From Chlorokybus atmophyticus (lineage: Eukaryota; Streptophyta; Chlorokybophyceae; Chlorokybales; Chlorokybaceae): 64,000 nt of DNA. Below are positions 45,421 through 55,884 of this stretch, piece by piece; positions within the stretch are counted from its first letter, which is position 1; the number at the start of each line of letters is the position of its first letter. The stretch lies in the NCBI GenBank assembly GCA_009103225.1, contig RHPI01000446.1:1-64000 (forward strand). The letters run 5' to 3'. A model generated the notes under the pieces. It was given only the letters and a program-made list of their open reading frames with translations, did not search any database and was not told where the DNA came from. A program made the translations under genes and the position numbers.

Positions 45421-47210
45421 AGAGTAATACCCGCGGGGTGCGTACTGGCAGGCTGGTGCCCTTCGAGCCTTCAAGCATAAATCTACCATGTGACTGAGGA
45501 GTTGCATCACTTCAAGCGCAAGGCATGAGAGGAGCCCCTGCGCACTTACACCCGCATGGTCAAGGTGAAGGACACAAACTACAAGATCCTCAGCGATGAA
45601 GCTGCCATCGTGATGCTCGACAGTCAACTGGAGCCTCTACTGAGCAGAACGGTGGACAACGCTCTTAACAACACCCGACCACAAGGGTATTCGCTGCTTC
45701 AGGCCTTTAAACAGCTTTTGCAATCCATGAACGAGGAGGAGTAAGATGCGCGCGGCGCGCATGCTGTGGAGGCTGACGTAGAACGCGGCGGCGACAGGTT
45801 GCCACAAACCTCGTGGTGACACGAGAAGGGGGCCTCGGCAATCACCCGACGAGCGCGCAGCACGTGCTCGACCAGCATTCAAAAGCTGCTTAAGCCAATG
45901 CATATTAAAAAGTCTTGATTGCGATGCTAGCAAATGCTGTAGCCTGGTTGGTGTTGTAAACTTGCATGAATCTCTCTGCTTGCTACATGGCACAAAAAAT
46001 TCCCCCTCGAGTGGGTTCAACAACAAAAGTTTGCTACGCCAAGCACCCTGAGTTGAGACCCTCAAGCAGCTACAATGGCAACAGCAGTTTTAACAACAAC
46101 AAGGGCAACAAGGGCGAGGATCCAACAGCGGCTATAGAGGGAAGAACAACCCTCCAAAACAGAAACAGAAACCAACAAGGTGGACCCACGGCAGGCACGC
46201 CGCACACAAGACGCCTGTTGCGGAGGACATAGGGGTGGTTGCGGCTCTCACAGCACGGATGGATGAGCTTCATGCGATGAAGGGCAGGGATGATGAGTAC
46301 TGCGAGTGCTACACGACACGGTGGGCAGCAATGGGAGTGAAGCGTAAAGAAGTCACCCCGCCCACTCGCATACAACCACCACGACGTGCCCGAGGAGACG
46401 CCGGGCCATCCGCGACGGGTGGCAAAACAGGTTCTGTTGGTCAACAACAACAGCAGCAACGACAACAGCTTCGTCACCAGCTGCCATTGTTGGTGCCTCA
46501 GAGTCACCCTCTGCATCAGCTGAAGCCCTTGCCAACCCCGTGACAGGTGCTGTAACACAAGCAGCCACAGCAACCGTCAAGGAAAGTCTTGCAGCCACCG
46601 TCGCTGCGACCTTAGTTGTCCTCGCTGCCGAGTTTGCTGCAGCAACCTCTTCAGCAGCAACCATCGCCGCTGTTGACACTACACCTTAGCCATCAAGCGC
46701 TGTGGCTGCCACTCAAGCCAGCACCACTGCCTTGAAAACCACCATGGCCGGACCATCCACGTCCACCATAGCTGCCACAAGAGCAGGGCCTTTCACGTTC
46801 GCAACTGCGGAAGCCTGAAACTGCCGTGGCCAAGGTGCCAGCAGCATTGTTCCCGCTTAGGCATGAGCCGCTGCGTACAGCCATGGGCATGCCCATCACA
46901 CCCGCGTATATTGAAGGGGCCTGGTTTATGTGGCGCGTGGATGAAGATGCCATTTTATGGTGTGGATGATGCCCCTCTCCATCGCCAAGAGTTGAGCCAC
47001 GACTTCCGTACCCTTCGCATCACCGACGAGACCCTCACCACCTGACGTGTACAACCGTCATCAGTTGGCTCCAAAGCATCCAATGCTGCCCCCACCCAAT
47101 CAAGAGCCATCCAACCTAGATCACCTTGACGATCTGGATCCGCAAGTGGTTCAGCAGTTTCACGCGTTTGCAGCGCGTTGGGCAACTATCCAGAGTTGGC
47201 TACATGCTCA
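45420..47210 (+). pseudogene. Decayed plus-strand ORF, 5' part (gag-like?)
   Basis: Family not recognised. A frame at about 45485-45790 has an amphipathic gag-like character (ELHHFKRKA, EEPLRTYTRM, QAFKQLLQSMNEEE). A Gln/Asn-rich basic region follows at 46020-46230, then VVAALTARMDELHAMKGRD, an Ala/Thr/Val-rich segment (about 46490-46800) and PITPAYIEGAWFMWRVDED near 46890. The frame changes several times. In-frame stops include TAA and TGA at places where Gln and Arg would fit. The order (structural, basic Gln-rich, linker) would suit a retroelement gag, but there is no CCHC knuckle. Confidence 0.4.
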
Positions 47211-47213
47211 TAA

Positions 47214-48290
47214 CGTGAGCTGTATCGCCGCTTCTACGCGCCGGATAGGGCTCGCCAATTTCGTAAATAGCAAGAGCTAGTGGTCCGCCGTCGCGAGCGC
47301 AACCACTATGAGGATCTTCATCGGGACATCGACGAAGCCCCACCTGGTTTTGTCATTAACGACACCCACGCTGAAGCCCATGGCAACATTTGGGTGAACC
47401 GGCCGTAGCACCCGAACGACGAGGATCGGGAGCGCATCAGGCTCGCTCAAATGAGGGCGTTGAGCGGATTTTTCGGGAGGGAAGTCGCTGCCCTTATTGT
47501 CTACATGACCAACAACTGGCCAGCAAATCAACACCAGCTAGGGAAGGGGTATCTTCAACAAGAAGCACACCCTCATCGCGATGGTCAACAAACACACGGG
47601 GAGCAGCAGTTGCGCATACGCCTGCTGCAGGAAGCCATCTAGGGAAAGTTGCAACAATAACGTCCAGAAGGCGTCACACTCAGAAGGATGCTGCAACTAT
47701 AGCAAACCACGGGAGAACGGGCTGAGGTACTCACATGGTTGATCAACAACCACCCTGCAGTTCCACTGTTCGCATTCCCATCGAGACTGCAGTAGATGAA
47801 TGCGTTCATGCGCTCTGTAAGGCAAGCCGGTGACCAAGTGGTGGACCAGCTGCGTCCCTATGGCATTCGTCACAGGGTCACCATGGAGGTCGCCTTCATG
47901 CAACTACCAGGCATTGAGGCAGCACGACAACTTCGGCGCATTGCTCGGGCCCATGATAACCAGCGCCGACAGGACTCGCCCGACACACTGAGGGGGCGGG
48001 CCATGACTGTGATCGATGTATGGATCACAAGAGGCAGGTGGAACGCATACATGCGGAGCATCCTTGGCATACCCACCATTGGCGACACATTGAAAAGACA
48101 GCTGGTGCGAGCCGTCTACCTTACGCCCATGCCCAAGGTGGAGGGGTTCGACTAGCGCTATCACCTCTCAGCCACATGGGAGGGCAAACTAGTGCGCGAG
48201 GCCGCTTATGCAGTCTATCGGACAAACAGAGAGGCAGCGGCAGCAAGGGAACGCGTTCCTCCACCACCACCACCACCAGCTTTAATGTAA
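47214..48290 (+). pseudogene. Decayed or recoded ORF, 358 codons with seven in-frame TAG/TAA and no TGA
   Basis: A single frame from 47214 to the TAA at 48288 has strongly protein-like sequence (ELYRRFYAPDRARQF, LHRDIDEAPPGFVIND, MRALSGFFGREVAALIVYM, VAFMQLPGIEAARQLRRIA, WNAYMRSILGIPTIGDTL) and no frameshift. It is crossed by TAG at 47268, 47406, 47640, 47700, 47793 and 48153 and TAA at 47658. Each lies where Gln would fit (for example LQ-stop-MNAF and LQQ-stop-RPEG). It ends in a polyproline run. Family unknown. It is either a pseudogene with C-to-T changes at CAG/CAA or an ORF in which UAR is read as Gln; the giant gene argues against UAR recoding in the host. Confidence 0.5.
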
Positions 48291-48406
48291 TGCCGGTCAA
48301 TGTGGTATAGGTAAAGAAGGGCTTATGAAGCATGAATAAGCAATACACAACCTCTTCTGGTAGCAACTTTCGCTACCACGGCCTAGTCGGCTAAGCCTCG
48401 CGTTAC
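48288..48406 (+). repeat. Short LTR-like or inverted-repeat arm, left
   Basis: About 119 bases starting TGTAATGCCGG or nearby and ending CTCGCGTTAC. The reverse complement of 49787-49906 matches with about 10-15% differences. It is followed directly by a tRNA-iMet-type primer site, so this arm looks like a very short LTR. Confidence 0.6.
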
Positions 48407-48408
48407 TT

Positions 48409-48420
48409 TGGTATCGGAGC
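48409..48420 (+). other. Primer-binding-site-like sequence
   Basis: TGGTATCGGAGC, identical to the primer site of gypsy element 1, lies about two bases after the short LTR-like arm and reads on the plus strand. Confidence 0.55.
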
Positions 48421-48439
48421 TCTAAAGGTCGCGAGACCA

Positions 48440-49130
48440 AATGCCACCGGGCGCAAGATGCGCGCAATGTTGAAATGGACGATGACAAGCATACACATGC
48501 ACAAGTGCACGCCACAAAAACAGCGTCAGGAGATCATACAAGACCAACTATTGCCATCATGTCCACGGGTTTTATACCCGCCAACTACACATGCTTCTAC
48601 TCTTAAAGCTACTGCATCTAGCACATTCATCCCTAACTTGCGCTCTAGTTTGCTCCACGTATCCAACTTCAGGAGCTTTTCAACAAGCTATGGCACACGC
48701 CAAATAGTCAAGTAACCACCGAGATACAATCATCCTACGACAGCGCCTGGAAGTTTCCAGATTTTGGACTCGCCGATGCGCCTGGAACCTTCTCGCGGCT
48801 ATTCCTATGCAGAGGGCAAGCTGACCGGCTGACCTAGATGTAGGAATATCCTCAACACTCCCATGGGGGCAGCTTGGCCTTCACACCTTTGCCTTTGTAG
48901 CTCATCTGCCACCAGCTCTCGTGCTAGCCTTGCTCCTCTTCTTGTTCGCAATTGCCAAGAAGCCTTTTACCTTCTCTTCTTGCTCCACCTCTTCCACCAT
49001 GCTTCCCATAAGCGCTTGGAATCGGTTCGCCTTGAGGTACTTGTCCTCCACAACAACTTGAGCCTCCCAGTTGACCCTCAACCCCTTGCTCAATTGCTGC
49101 ACATGATCGCTGCCGCCCTGCGCCTGCTGC
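48440..49130 (-). mobile_element. Copia-type fragment: end of gag-protease ORF, polypurine tract and 3' LTR
   Basis: On the minus strand, 49130 to about 48880 encodes the Lys/Glu-rich tail also found at the end of the 59-61 kb element (KANRFQALMGSMVEEVEQEE, FLAIANKKR). A purine-rich CCCATGGGAG and TGTTGAGG follow, the start of an LTR at 48857. The LTR matches the other element near 48550-48620 (GGTTTTATACCCGCCA). No integrase or RT is present between the protease region and the LTR. Confidence 0.65.
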
Positions 49131-49604
49131 ACCGTTGCAAAGGGAACGTCTACCTCAGGTGCAAGGTTGGTGATGTAGTTAAGAAGGTTGTGCTTATAGA
49201 TATGAGCACCTGGCATATACCATATACTGTATATGCCAGGTGCACCTGCTAGTTGGTTCTCAATACGTGTAGCCACGAGGGTTGGTGCTAGAGTTGTGTT
49301 CGATGCGGACAAGGCTAGGATAGTGCTTGGGGATGTCACACATGTAGTAGGCATCAGCAAGGGCGAACTCTACTATGTTGAGGAGGACAAGACGCACAAG
49401 GATGTTGCAGCGACAAAGGTGGTTGAGAAGGAAGTATTCAAGACACCACAAGGTCAAGGCTACAAGGAGGCGCTGGAGGTTGCTGTGAAGCGGACGAGCT
49501 CGGAGCCCGTGGGAGCTGCAAAGAGCTACAAGCAAGTGGTGGAAAGCAAGGTGGCTAAGGAAGAGCCAAGAGCTACTAGGGATGGAGTTGCTATCTTAGA
49601 ATGA
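49130..49604 (+). mobile_element. Copia-type protease-region fragment, inverted relative to its neighbour
   Basis: The plus frame encodes VAKGN..LRCKVGDVVKKVVL, then after a short palindromic insertion VGARVVFDADKARIVLGDVTHVVG, GELYYVEEDKTHK and a Lys/Glu-rich end. It is homologous to 60010-59620 of the intact copy, which lies on the minus strand. The two fragments here meet head to head at about 49125-49135. Confidence 0.7.
49206..49243. repeat. Perfect interrupted palindrome
   Basis: Arms GCACCTGGCATATAC (49206-49220) and GTATATGCCAGGTGC (49229-49243) with an 8-base spacer. It interrupts the copia coding sequence. Confidence 0.9.
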
Positions 49605-49786
49605 GACCATGTTGCTCCAGGGTGCTAGATCTCAAAGCTACCATGGCTCCTCTGCCTGCAGCGAGAGCTGTGCCCCGTCTTTGTGCACTCCCTCGTCCTG
49701 CATCACCCCTGTGCCCTGGCCCTAATTCTGGTGGTGCCGGAGCCAACGGTGGATTGCGACGAGATGTTGGATCGGTGCAAGGATGT

Positions 49787-49906
49787 AACGCGGGGCTTAG
49801 CCGACTAGGCCATGGTAGCAAAAGTCGCTACCATAAGAGGTTGTGTATTGCTTATCAATGCTTCATAAGCCCTTCTTAGCCTATTCCACATTAACCGGCG
49901 TTGTAT
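49787..49906 (-). repeat. Short LTR-like or inverted-repeat arm, right
   Basis: Inverted partner of 48288-48406. It shares CCTAGTCGGCTAAGCC, GCAATACACAACCTCTT and AAGAAGGGCTTATGAAGCAT in reverse orientation. The two arms enclose the copia fragments. Confidence 0.6.
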
Positions 49907-49994
49907 TCAACCCGGCTTTAACCGCAGTTTTACCTGCACATCTTAATCCATTTTAACCGGCAGGGCTTGCTCGCATTCGGTCAGAAGCAGCCAA

Positions 49995-51459
49995 TTACTG
50001 GTCATGCCGCATGGTTATCCGCGGTGACTTGCCACGTTGCCGCGCGCGGGAGCAATCCTGCGCGCCGACTAAAAACCGCCGTAACAACTGTTGCGCTTCA
50101 GCCTCCTCCTGCCTCTGCTTGGCCTCGGCCTCAGCCTCCTGCCGTAACAACTGTTGCACTTCAGCCTCCTCTTCCAGCTTGGCCCTGGCTTCAGCTTGCT
50201 GCTTGGCAGCAGCCACAATTTGTGGACCCATCCACTTTTGTGCCCTCTGGGCCTTGGCCGGTGCCTCAGCCTTGTGCTTGGGCTGGGGCTCAGCTTGCTG
50301 CTTGGCCTGGGCCTCGGCTTGCTGCTTGGGCTGTGCCTCGGCCTCTTCAGGGTAGAGGAAGCGCAAGACTTTGGGTGGCATGTTACCAAGCTCCCATGAA
50401 TGCTTCCCATCATGGTCAGCAAGGGACATGTAGTGCGCGCTCGCCTTGTGTGCATCTGTGTTGCCGATCATCACATGGCCAGCAGGTTGTGCGTTGTCGC
50501 CAATCAGGTACACAAGTTTGATGTACTTCTTTTCTTTGTCGGATGCGTTGAAGTACCTCCCATCTTCACCTTGAATGAGTTTGTCCTTTTTCTCCACATC
50601 CAAGCGGTACGTCTTAACTCTTTTGTTTTCCCAAAGCTGGACAATGCCGATGCAAATGGCGAGCGTCGTAGCCATGACTGTCATTTAAAGTTCATCCGCA
50701 TAAACACCCTCGTAAGCAAACAACTTGAACAGAGTGGCAACACCCTCTTCATTGTCTTGTGTCAGAGCTGACTCCCACCCTTGTTGTTCTGCATACTTTT
50801 TGTAGTCCTCGCCCATGTCAAAACCCTAAAAGGCGCGAAACTTCCCCAGCACATCCAGATGTACCTGTGCTGCACACATCTTGCGCAGCTTGACAGGTTG
50901 TTCCTTGTTGACAGCTCATTCTGATCATCGTCCAGCCTAGCGTGTCGTCAAAAATCTTCATAGCTGGTTGAGTTCTCACGTCGCAGGCATGCCGCACTTA
51001 CGCTTGGTCGCGACTGAGCGATGCAGTAGTAAAAGCAATTGCCATCGTCATAAGAATTGAAAAGCCGCAGGCGTGACTGGAGCAAGCAACTGGCCACTCA
51101 ACAGTGCCTTAGAACCCGTGCTTGCAGGGGGAAGACCAGTCGGCCAACGAACAACAGCAGAGGTACCGGCTTCATGTTCAAGGCCGTAATCCCCGAGGTT
51201 AATACCCCTAGCAGCTGCCTCCGGATCACATAACCTGAGCTGCGCATCCACGTATTTTCGTAGCTTGACCCTCCATTCTTTGTTAAGCGCAGCCGCATCA
51301 GGTTTTCACAGACCATCCTGAATCCAGATCAACAGCTTATCCCATGAAGGGAGTTTCTTGCTCTTTTCGTTTTTCAGACCCCTCCACTGAGATAGTTTCT
51401 TCACCCACTGTTCCTTCGCTTTTTTGAAAACGTCTTTATCGGTCAATGTTGCCTCGAGG
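49995..51459 (-). pseudogene. OTU-like cysteine protease gene, 3' portion (decayed)
   Basis: On the minus strand: KVLEATLTDKDVFKKAKEQW and a WDKLLIW region; a module LRLCDPEAAARGINLGDYGLEHEAGTS (also present in the 5' portion); then NSYDDGNCFYYCIAQS (about 51060-51010), matching the DGNC catalytic block of OTU deubiquitinases. Next come LRKMCAAQVHL, a KYAEQQGW segment, VYADEL-stop-MTVMATTLAI (the usual helix before the core strands), YIKLVYLIG and finally HYMSLAD, supplying the catalytic His. A long Ala/Gln/Glu/Lys coiled coil follows to 49995. In-frame stops TAG (about 50830) and TAA (50687-50685) sit at Gln-like positions, and TGA codons and one-base breaks also occur. The predicted activity is removal of ubiquitin-like modifiers. 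Confidence 0.6.
50687..50830 (-). pseudogene. Segment of the OTU-like gene between two in-frame stops
   Basis: After TAG the same frame reads GFDMGEDYKKYAEQQGWESA, then EEGVATLFKLFAYEGVYADEL, and meets TAA directly before the ATG of the next 229-codon open stretch. The stretch fits the OTU fold between the catalytic Cys and His blocks, so these are internal stops of one gene, not separate genes. Confidence 0.55.
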
Positions 51460-51464
51460 ACTTT
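51460..51464. other. Target-site duplication of element 2 (left)
   Basis: ACTTT, repeated at 57683-57687. Removing the element and one copy rejoins the OTU-like gene in frame (PVTK-VLEATL). Confidence 0.95.
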
Positions 51465-52152
51465 TGTAACGATGCTCGTGCTCACATACACAGCACACAA
51501 GTCATACAACACATGTGTGCACACTGAGCACAGTCTTCACACCGGAACCTTGCCTTCCCTCGCGCATACGCATGCGTTGAGCGCGCACACGCACACGAAC
51601 ACTACTACTTCTCACACCAAGCAAGAACGCAGCAGTGTGCCTTGGATCACGCCTCTCTCAAGCATACACCAGTATACTCACAGCAGAGAGCAGAAAGCAA
51701 AGTTGGTTGTATTACACAGGATTTTTCTATTTATACCAGCACCAAAACTAAGCAGGTTAATAACCAGGCATTTTGTTCATGATTTATCAAATCTAAAGGA
51801 CTGTATAAGTGCAGGCTGCTGCCCCTCGCGTCGGGTACCTTTCACGCGGCAGCTGACTGTGCACTCCGCGTCGTAAGGTACTGCACAGCAGGTAGCTGAC
51901 TGCGAAGTCCGCGTCACCTGGCACAGTCTAGTCAGGTGTGACGTCACATGCCGCGGCAGTTACGACGCTATTGGCTCGGCGGCAAGCACGTCGCAGGTTG
52001 GCAGCTGCTGGCGAAGGCGAAGTCGCGCGCTGCAGTAGAGCCGGCGCCAGAAGGGCCCAATAAAGCCTTACAGAACCCTTTACTAAGCCAGAAAAGGGTA
52101 AAACACATATTATACATGCACTAAAATATGGAAAAGGGTCCAGGCTGTTACA
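51465..52152 (-). repeat. Element 2, 3' LTR
   Basis: 688 bp. It lacks three bases (CTG) near position 17 relative to the other LTR. Confidence 0.95.
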
Positions 52153-52166
52153 CCCCTTCCCCCCTG
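52153..52166 (-). other. Element 2 polypurine tract
   Basis: On the minus strand AGGGGGGAAGGGG ends at the LTR border. Confidence 0.85.
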
Positions 52167-52179
52167 GGGAAGCTTCGCC

Positions 52180-53530
52180 CTTGAAGCTGACGAGTGCCTC
52201 CCTTGGCCTTTTACTCCTGCAAAATCTGTTCGGCGTTGATGAAACTCTCCTCGGGTTCGTACGTTGCCTCGTGCATGGGATAGCCGCGCCACTTTACCGA
52301 ATACTTGCGCACACCTCCCACCAGCTTATCCTTGACAATTGCCTCTACCTCCCACTCAGCTTGGCCCTCACGAACTAAAACGGAGGCGGGCGAAGTGGCG
52401 GCTCCCCTTTGTAAGCTTTAAGGAGCGAGACATGAAAAACGGGGTGCACGTGCATAGTACCGGGCAGCTCCAGCTTGTACGCTACCTCTGAGATGACCTT
52501 GATTACATTAAAAGGCCCCAACCATAGCTTACTCAGCTTGCACACACTTGTGACCAGCTGCACATGCTTCGTAGAGAGCATCACACGATCACCCTCCGAA
52601 AAGATAACATGCTTGCGATGTGCATCGGCGTATTGCTTTTGCCTATTTTGTGCCATAATTAGAGCCTCACAAGCTGCCTTGGTATTGTCTGCACACCTCA
52701 CAAGAAAGCCATCCACGGCCTCCACGTTGGAGCTTTGCATGCTAGTCACCCACGCCGTCAATGGCGTCAAAGGATGTTGCCCGTAGTTTATGAGGAAAGA
52801 TGTCACGCCCGTGCTTGCACTTATGTGGTTGTTGACGGTGAACTCGGTCAGCTCCAGCATGTCTCCCCAATTGTCTTGACGGCTGTTCACATAGTACCGT
52901 AACATGTCCTCGCTCACGCGGTTGGCGCGCTCAGTTTGGCCGTCTGTTTCGGGGTGGTACGCGGTGCTGAACTTTAAGCTCGTGCCTAGAGCTGAGTAGA
53001 GAGCTCTCCAAAAGTTGCTAGTAAACCGCGGTTCTCTGTCACTTACATTGCTCCTTGGAAGGCTATGACCGCACCACATGCTTGATGAACAACTTGGCAG
53101 CCTCAGGAGCCGTGCAAGTCTCCGTACTACGGAGTGTAGTACATGGCGCCAATCGCACCATTTTGCTGGTCTTGTCCACAAACACCAAGATAGCATCATG
53201 CCCTTCGCGTGTACGTGGCAGCCCCGTAATGAAGTCGAGAGTAACTTGCTCCCACTTCGTCAAAGGTATCGGCAATGGTTGGAGCAGCCCGCTGGTGCGT
53301 TGATTGCTCGCCTTCACCCTTTGACAAGTGTTGCACAATGCCACATAGTCTTTAACATCACGATGCATCTCCGACCAGAAAAATCTCTGTTTCAACAAGG
53401 CCAACGTCCGTTCCAGCCCTTGATGACCAGCCATTGGCATGTCATGCGCTTCTCGCATCAATGCTACGCGCATATGCGCAATGTTGGGTATGTACATGCA
53501 ATCGCCATGCCATAGCAGCCCCTCCTTCAA
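52180..53530 (-). pseudogene. Element 2 integrase and chromodomain
   Basis: The HHCC zinc domain is complete (AHDMPMAGHQG...YVALCNTCQRVK). The core has D (LDFITGLPRT), D (SDREPRFTS) and E (HPETDGQTERANR), with one frame break between the first two. The GPF region (LGPFNVIKV) follows. TAG at 52377-52375 is caused by a one-base change in a T run. The chromodomain continues in another frame to about 52190 (EWEVEAIV, VKWRGYP, ATYEPEE). Confidence 0.85.
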
Positions 53531-53790
53531 TGCCTAAAGGCCACTATGCTCAGACCCAGTCTCCAGCGCCTTGATAGTCTTGTCACCTACCGCGTCCTCG
53601 TGCAACAAGGCTCGGATCTGATCCAACCACGCGGGCTGCACTAGCACCACCGTTTTGAGCGCATTGAGTTGGCAACTCAACGCGTCCGCCACCTTGTTTG
53701 AAGAGCCGGGCTTGGCGACTTCACTTCAAAGTCAAGGAGTTGGAAGAACTCAAGCCAACGAGCTTGACGACGCGAGAGATGAGGCTAGGT

Positions 53791-55378
53791 TTAAAGGTAC
53801 CTCAATGGCGAGTGGTCCGTTTCAAGTGTGAAGCGCTTGCCTTCAAGGAAACAACGCCATTGCCGTAGCGCTAGCACCTGCGCTAACAATTCCTTCTCAT
53901 GAACGGGGTAATTGAGCTCAAATCCGCTCATCTTCTTGCTGGAATAGGCCACCGGTTGCAAGCCGTTGCCGTGATCTTGCTGCAAAAACGCCCCAATGGC
54001 CTTGTCGGACGCATCGCACGCCACCACAAAGGGCAATTGCATGTTGCGATGCAGCAGCACGGGAGTCGTTGTTAGGGCCGCTTTCAAGTCAAAAAATGCC
54101 TTTGTTGCAGCCTCCGACCAGCTCCAAGCCACCCCCTTTCTTAGCAACGCCGTCAATGGTGCCGCCAAGTGCGAGAAGCCCTTCACAAACTTGCGATAGT
54201 AGCCGGCAAGCCCTAGGAACGACATGACCCCCTTCACGTCCTTTGGAGTAGCCCAATTGCGCATCGCGGCAATCTTGTTTGGGTCCGCCTTCCTTGCTTG
54301 GATACAATGTGGCCAAGGTACTCTACCTCCTCAAGCAAGAAGCGGCACTTGTTGAGCTGAGCAAACAACTTGTGTAGACGTAAACGCTGCATCACCTTGC
54401 ATAGCAACACCACGTGCTCCCTGTTGCTCTTCGTGTACACAAGGATGTCGTCGAGGTACACTAGCACACCCTTGCCGATCAGATCAGCAAAGACCTCAAT
54501 CATCAAGGTTTGAAAGGTTGCCGGAGCGTTTGTCATGCCAAAGGACATCACCAACCACTTGTAGTGGCGGTAGCGAGTGTTGAAAGCCGTCTTCTCAACG
54601 TCTTCAGGTGCAACACGGATCTGGTGGTAGCCACCAGCTAGGTCCAAGCTTGAGAAGAACTCGGCACCCTCGAGCTGCTCCAACAACTCATCAATGCGTG
54701 ACAAAGGGAACACATTCTTCTTGGTGATGTTGTTGAGTGGCCGATAGTCGATGCACATGCGCAAGGCTCCGCTCTTCTTGCGTACAAATAGGATAGGTGC
54801 ACCGTAAGGAGACTTGCTGTGCCTAATGTACCCATGTTGTAGAAGGTCCTCGACTTGGTCCTCGCCTCTTCGAGCTCAGCTGGAGACAATATGTACACCG
54901 GTCTGTACGGCGGCTTGTGCACGCCCTCTATCAGCTCCACACGGTGATCAACACTTCGCGTGGGTGGCAGACCAGCTGGTAGCCCATCCATCATGACGTC
55001 TTTGAACTCCTTAAGCAATTTCTGCACCTCGGGGTCCTCCGAACTCTCCGCAACAGTGCCGACCAGCTCCAAGTCCGACTTGGGAGGTGTCTCACGCACC
55101 ATGCACAGCCATGCATCCTTCACATCGTTCTCGGACCAGATCTGCTCCACCTCGGTCTTAGAAACTCGTGACACCAGCTCCGGAACCTCTCCCCTTGAGC
55201 TAGAAGCATGTTGTGGTGCAGCTTGCTGGCGCGCCTTCGTGTCGTGCGCGTCACGCGTATGCAGCACATTGCTAGCAGCATCGACGCAGCTGACACGCTC
55301 TTGAACCACACACTCGCCTTGCATTGAAGTATTAAAGCACACTAAAACCTCACCACCGGCTTCTGGGGCAGCGAGCAC
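53791..55378 (-). pseudogene. Element 2 reverse transcriptase and RNase H
   Basis: RT motifs are GVHKPPYRPVYILSP, SPYGAPILFVRKK (shifted frame), MRMCIDYRPLNNITKKN, FSSLDLAGGYHQI and LVYLDDILVYT (YLDD). The connection HIVSKQG is broken near 54290. The RNase H frame at 54264-53791 is intact, with catalytic D (ACDASDKAIGA), E (HEKELLAQ) and D (TDHSPLRYL). Two one-base frame breaks separate the three open segments. Confidence 0.9.
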
Positions 55379-55452
55379 GCGCTTCCCCCAATCAATTGCG
55401 GGGTTATGTGTCCAAAGCCAAGGCAGCTTAAAAATGCCATTAAAGCCATTGT

Positions 55453-55880
55453 TCAGCTCGATGCAGCAAAAGCGTAGACATCTTTCATCATCCCCACGTG
55501 CATCTCAAGCTCTTTGCTTTGCTTAGAAGCTCCTCCTACTGGCGCATAGCCGTCCGCTAGAGCCACCGAGCCAGTATTTGCCCATGACAGCCACTTGTGC
55601 CGACGCGCAACCTCACGACTCATAAAGTTGCTATTCGCGCCGCAATCCACTAGCATCTTACACTCCATCCAAGGCCCATTGCCCTCCCGGATCTGAGCCA
55701 TGACTGCAAACAGCTGCCTCGCCTTGTCGGGCACACGAACCATACCGCTTTGCATTGCCGTTGCGCACATGCCGCCAATCGTCAACGATGCTTCCACGCC
55801 AGCCGCTGGACCTTCAACATCATAGTGAGGCTGCATCACCACCCCAGTAGGAGCCTCTTCAGCTACTGAGGTGAGCCGTT
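55453..55880 (-). pseudogene. Element 2 aspartic protease region of pol
   Basis: The frame is -1 to gag. The active-site motif reads LVDCGANSNFMS, where Ser of D-S/T-G is replaced by Cys. The frame ends at TGA near 55453 because of a one-base change just before the LNNGFNGIFKLPWLW segment, which is readable in another frame. The element 1 equivalent has normal DSG. Confidence 0.75.
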
Positions 55881-55884
55881 TCCC
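55842..55884 (-). promoter_or_regulatory. Predicted -1 ribosomal frameshift signal at the gag-pol overlap of element 2
   Basis: On the minus strand, the heptamer GGGAAAC (55884-55878) is in the right phase (G GGA AAC). A 6-base spacer and a 9-bp stem follow (55871-55863 with 55850-55842, one G-U pair, 12-base loop). The gag stop codon lies in the stem. After a -1 slip the frame stays open into the protease. This is the canonical architecture of retroviral gag-pro frameshifting. Confidence 0.65.

Noticed and set aside
44893-45627. Minus-strand ORFs of about 100 codons
   Set aside because: No motif, no start context and no continuation. The plus strand of the same DNA carries the beginning of the decayed 45.4-kb ORF, which explains part of the openness.
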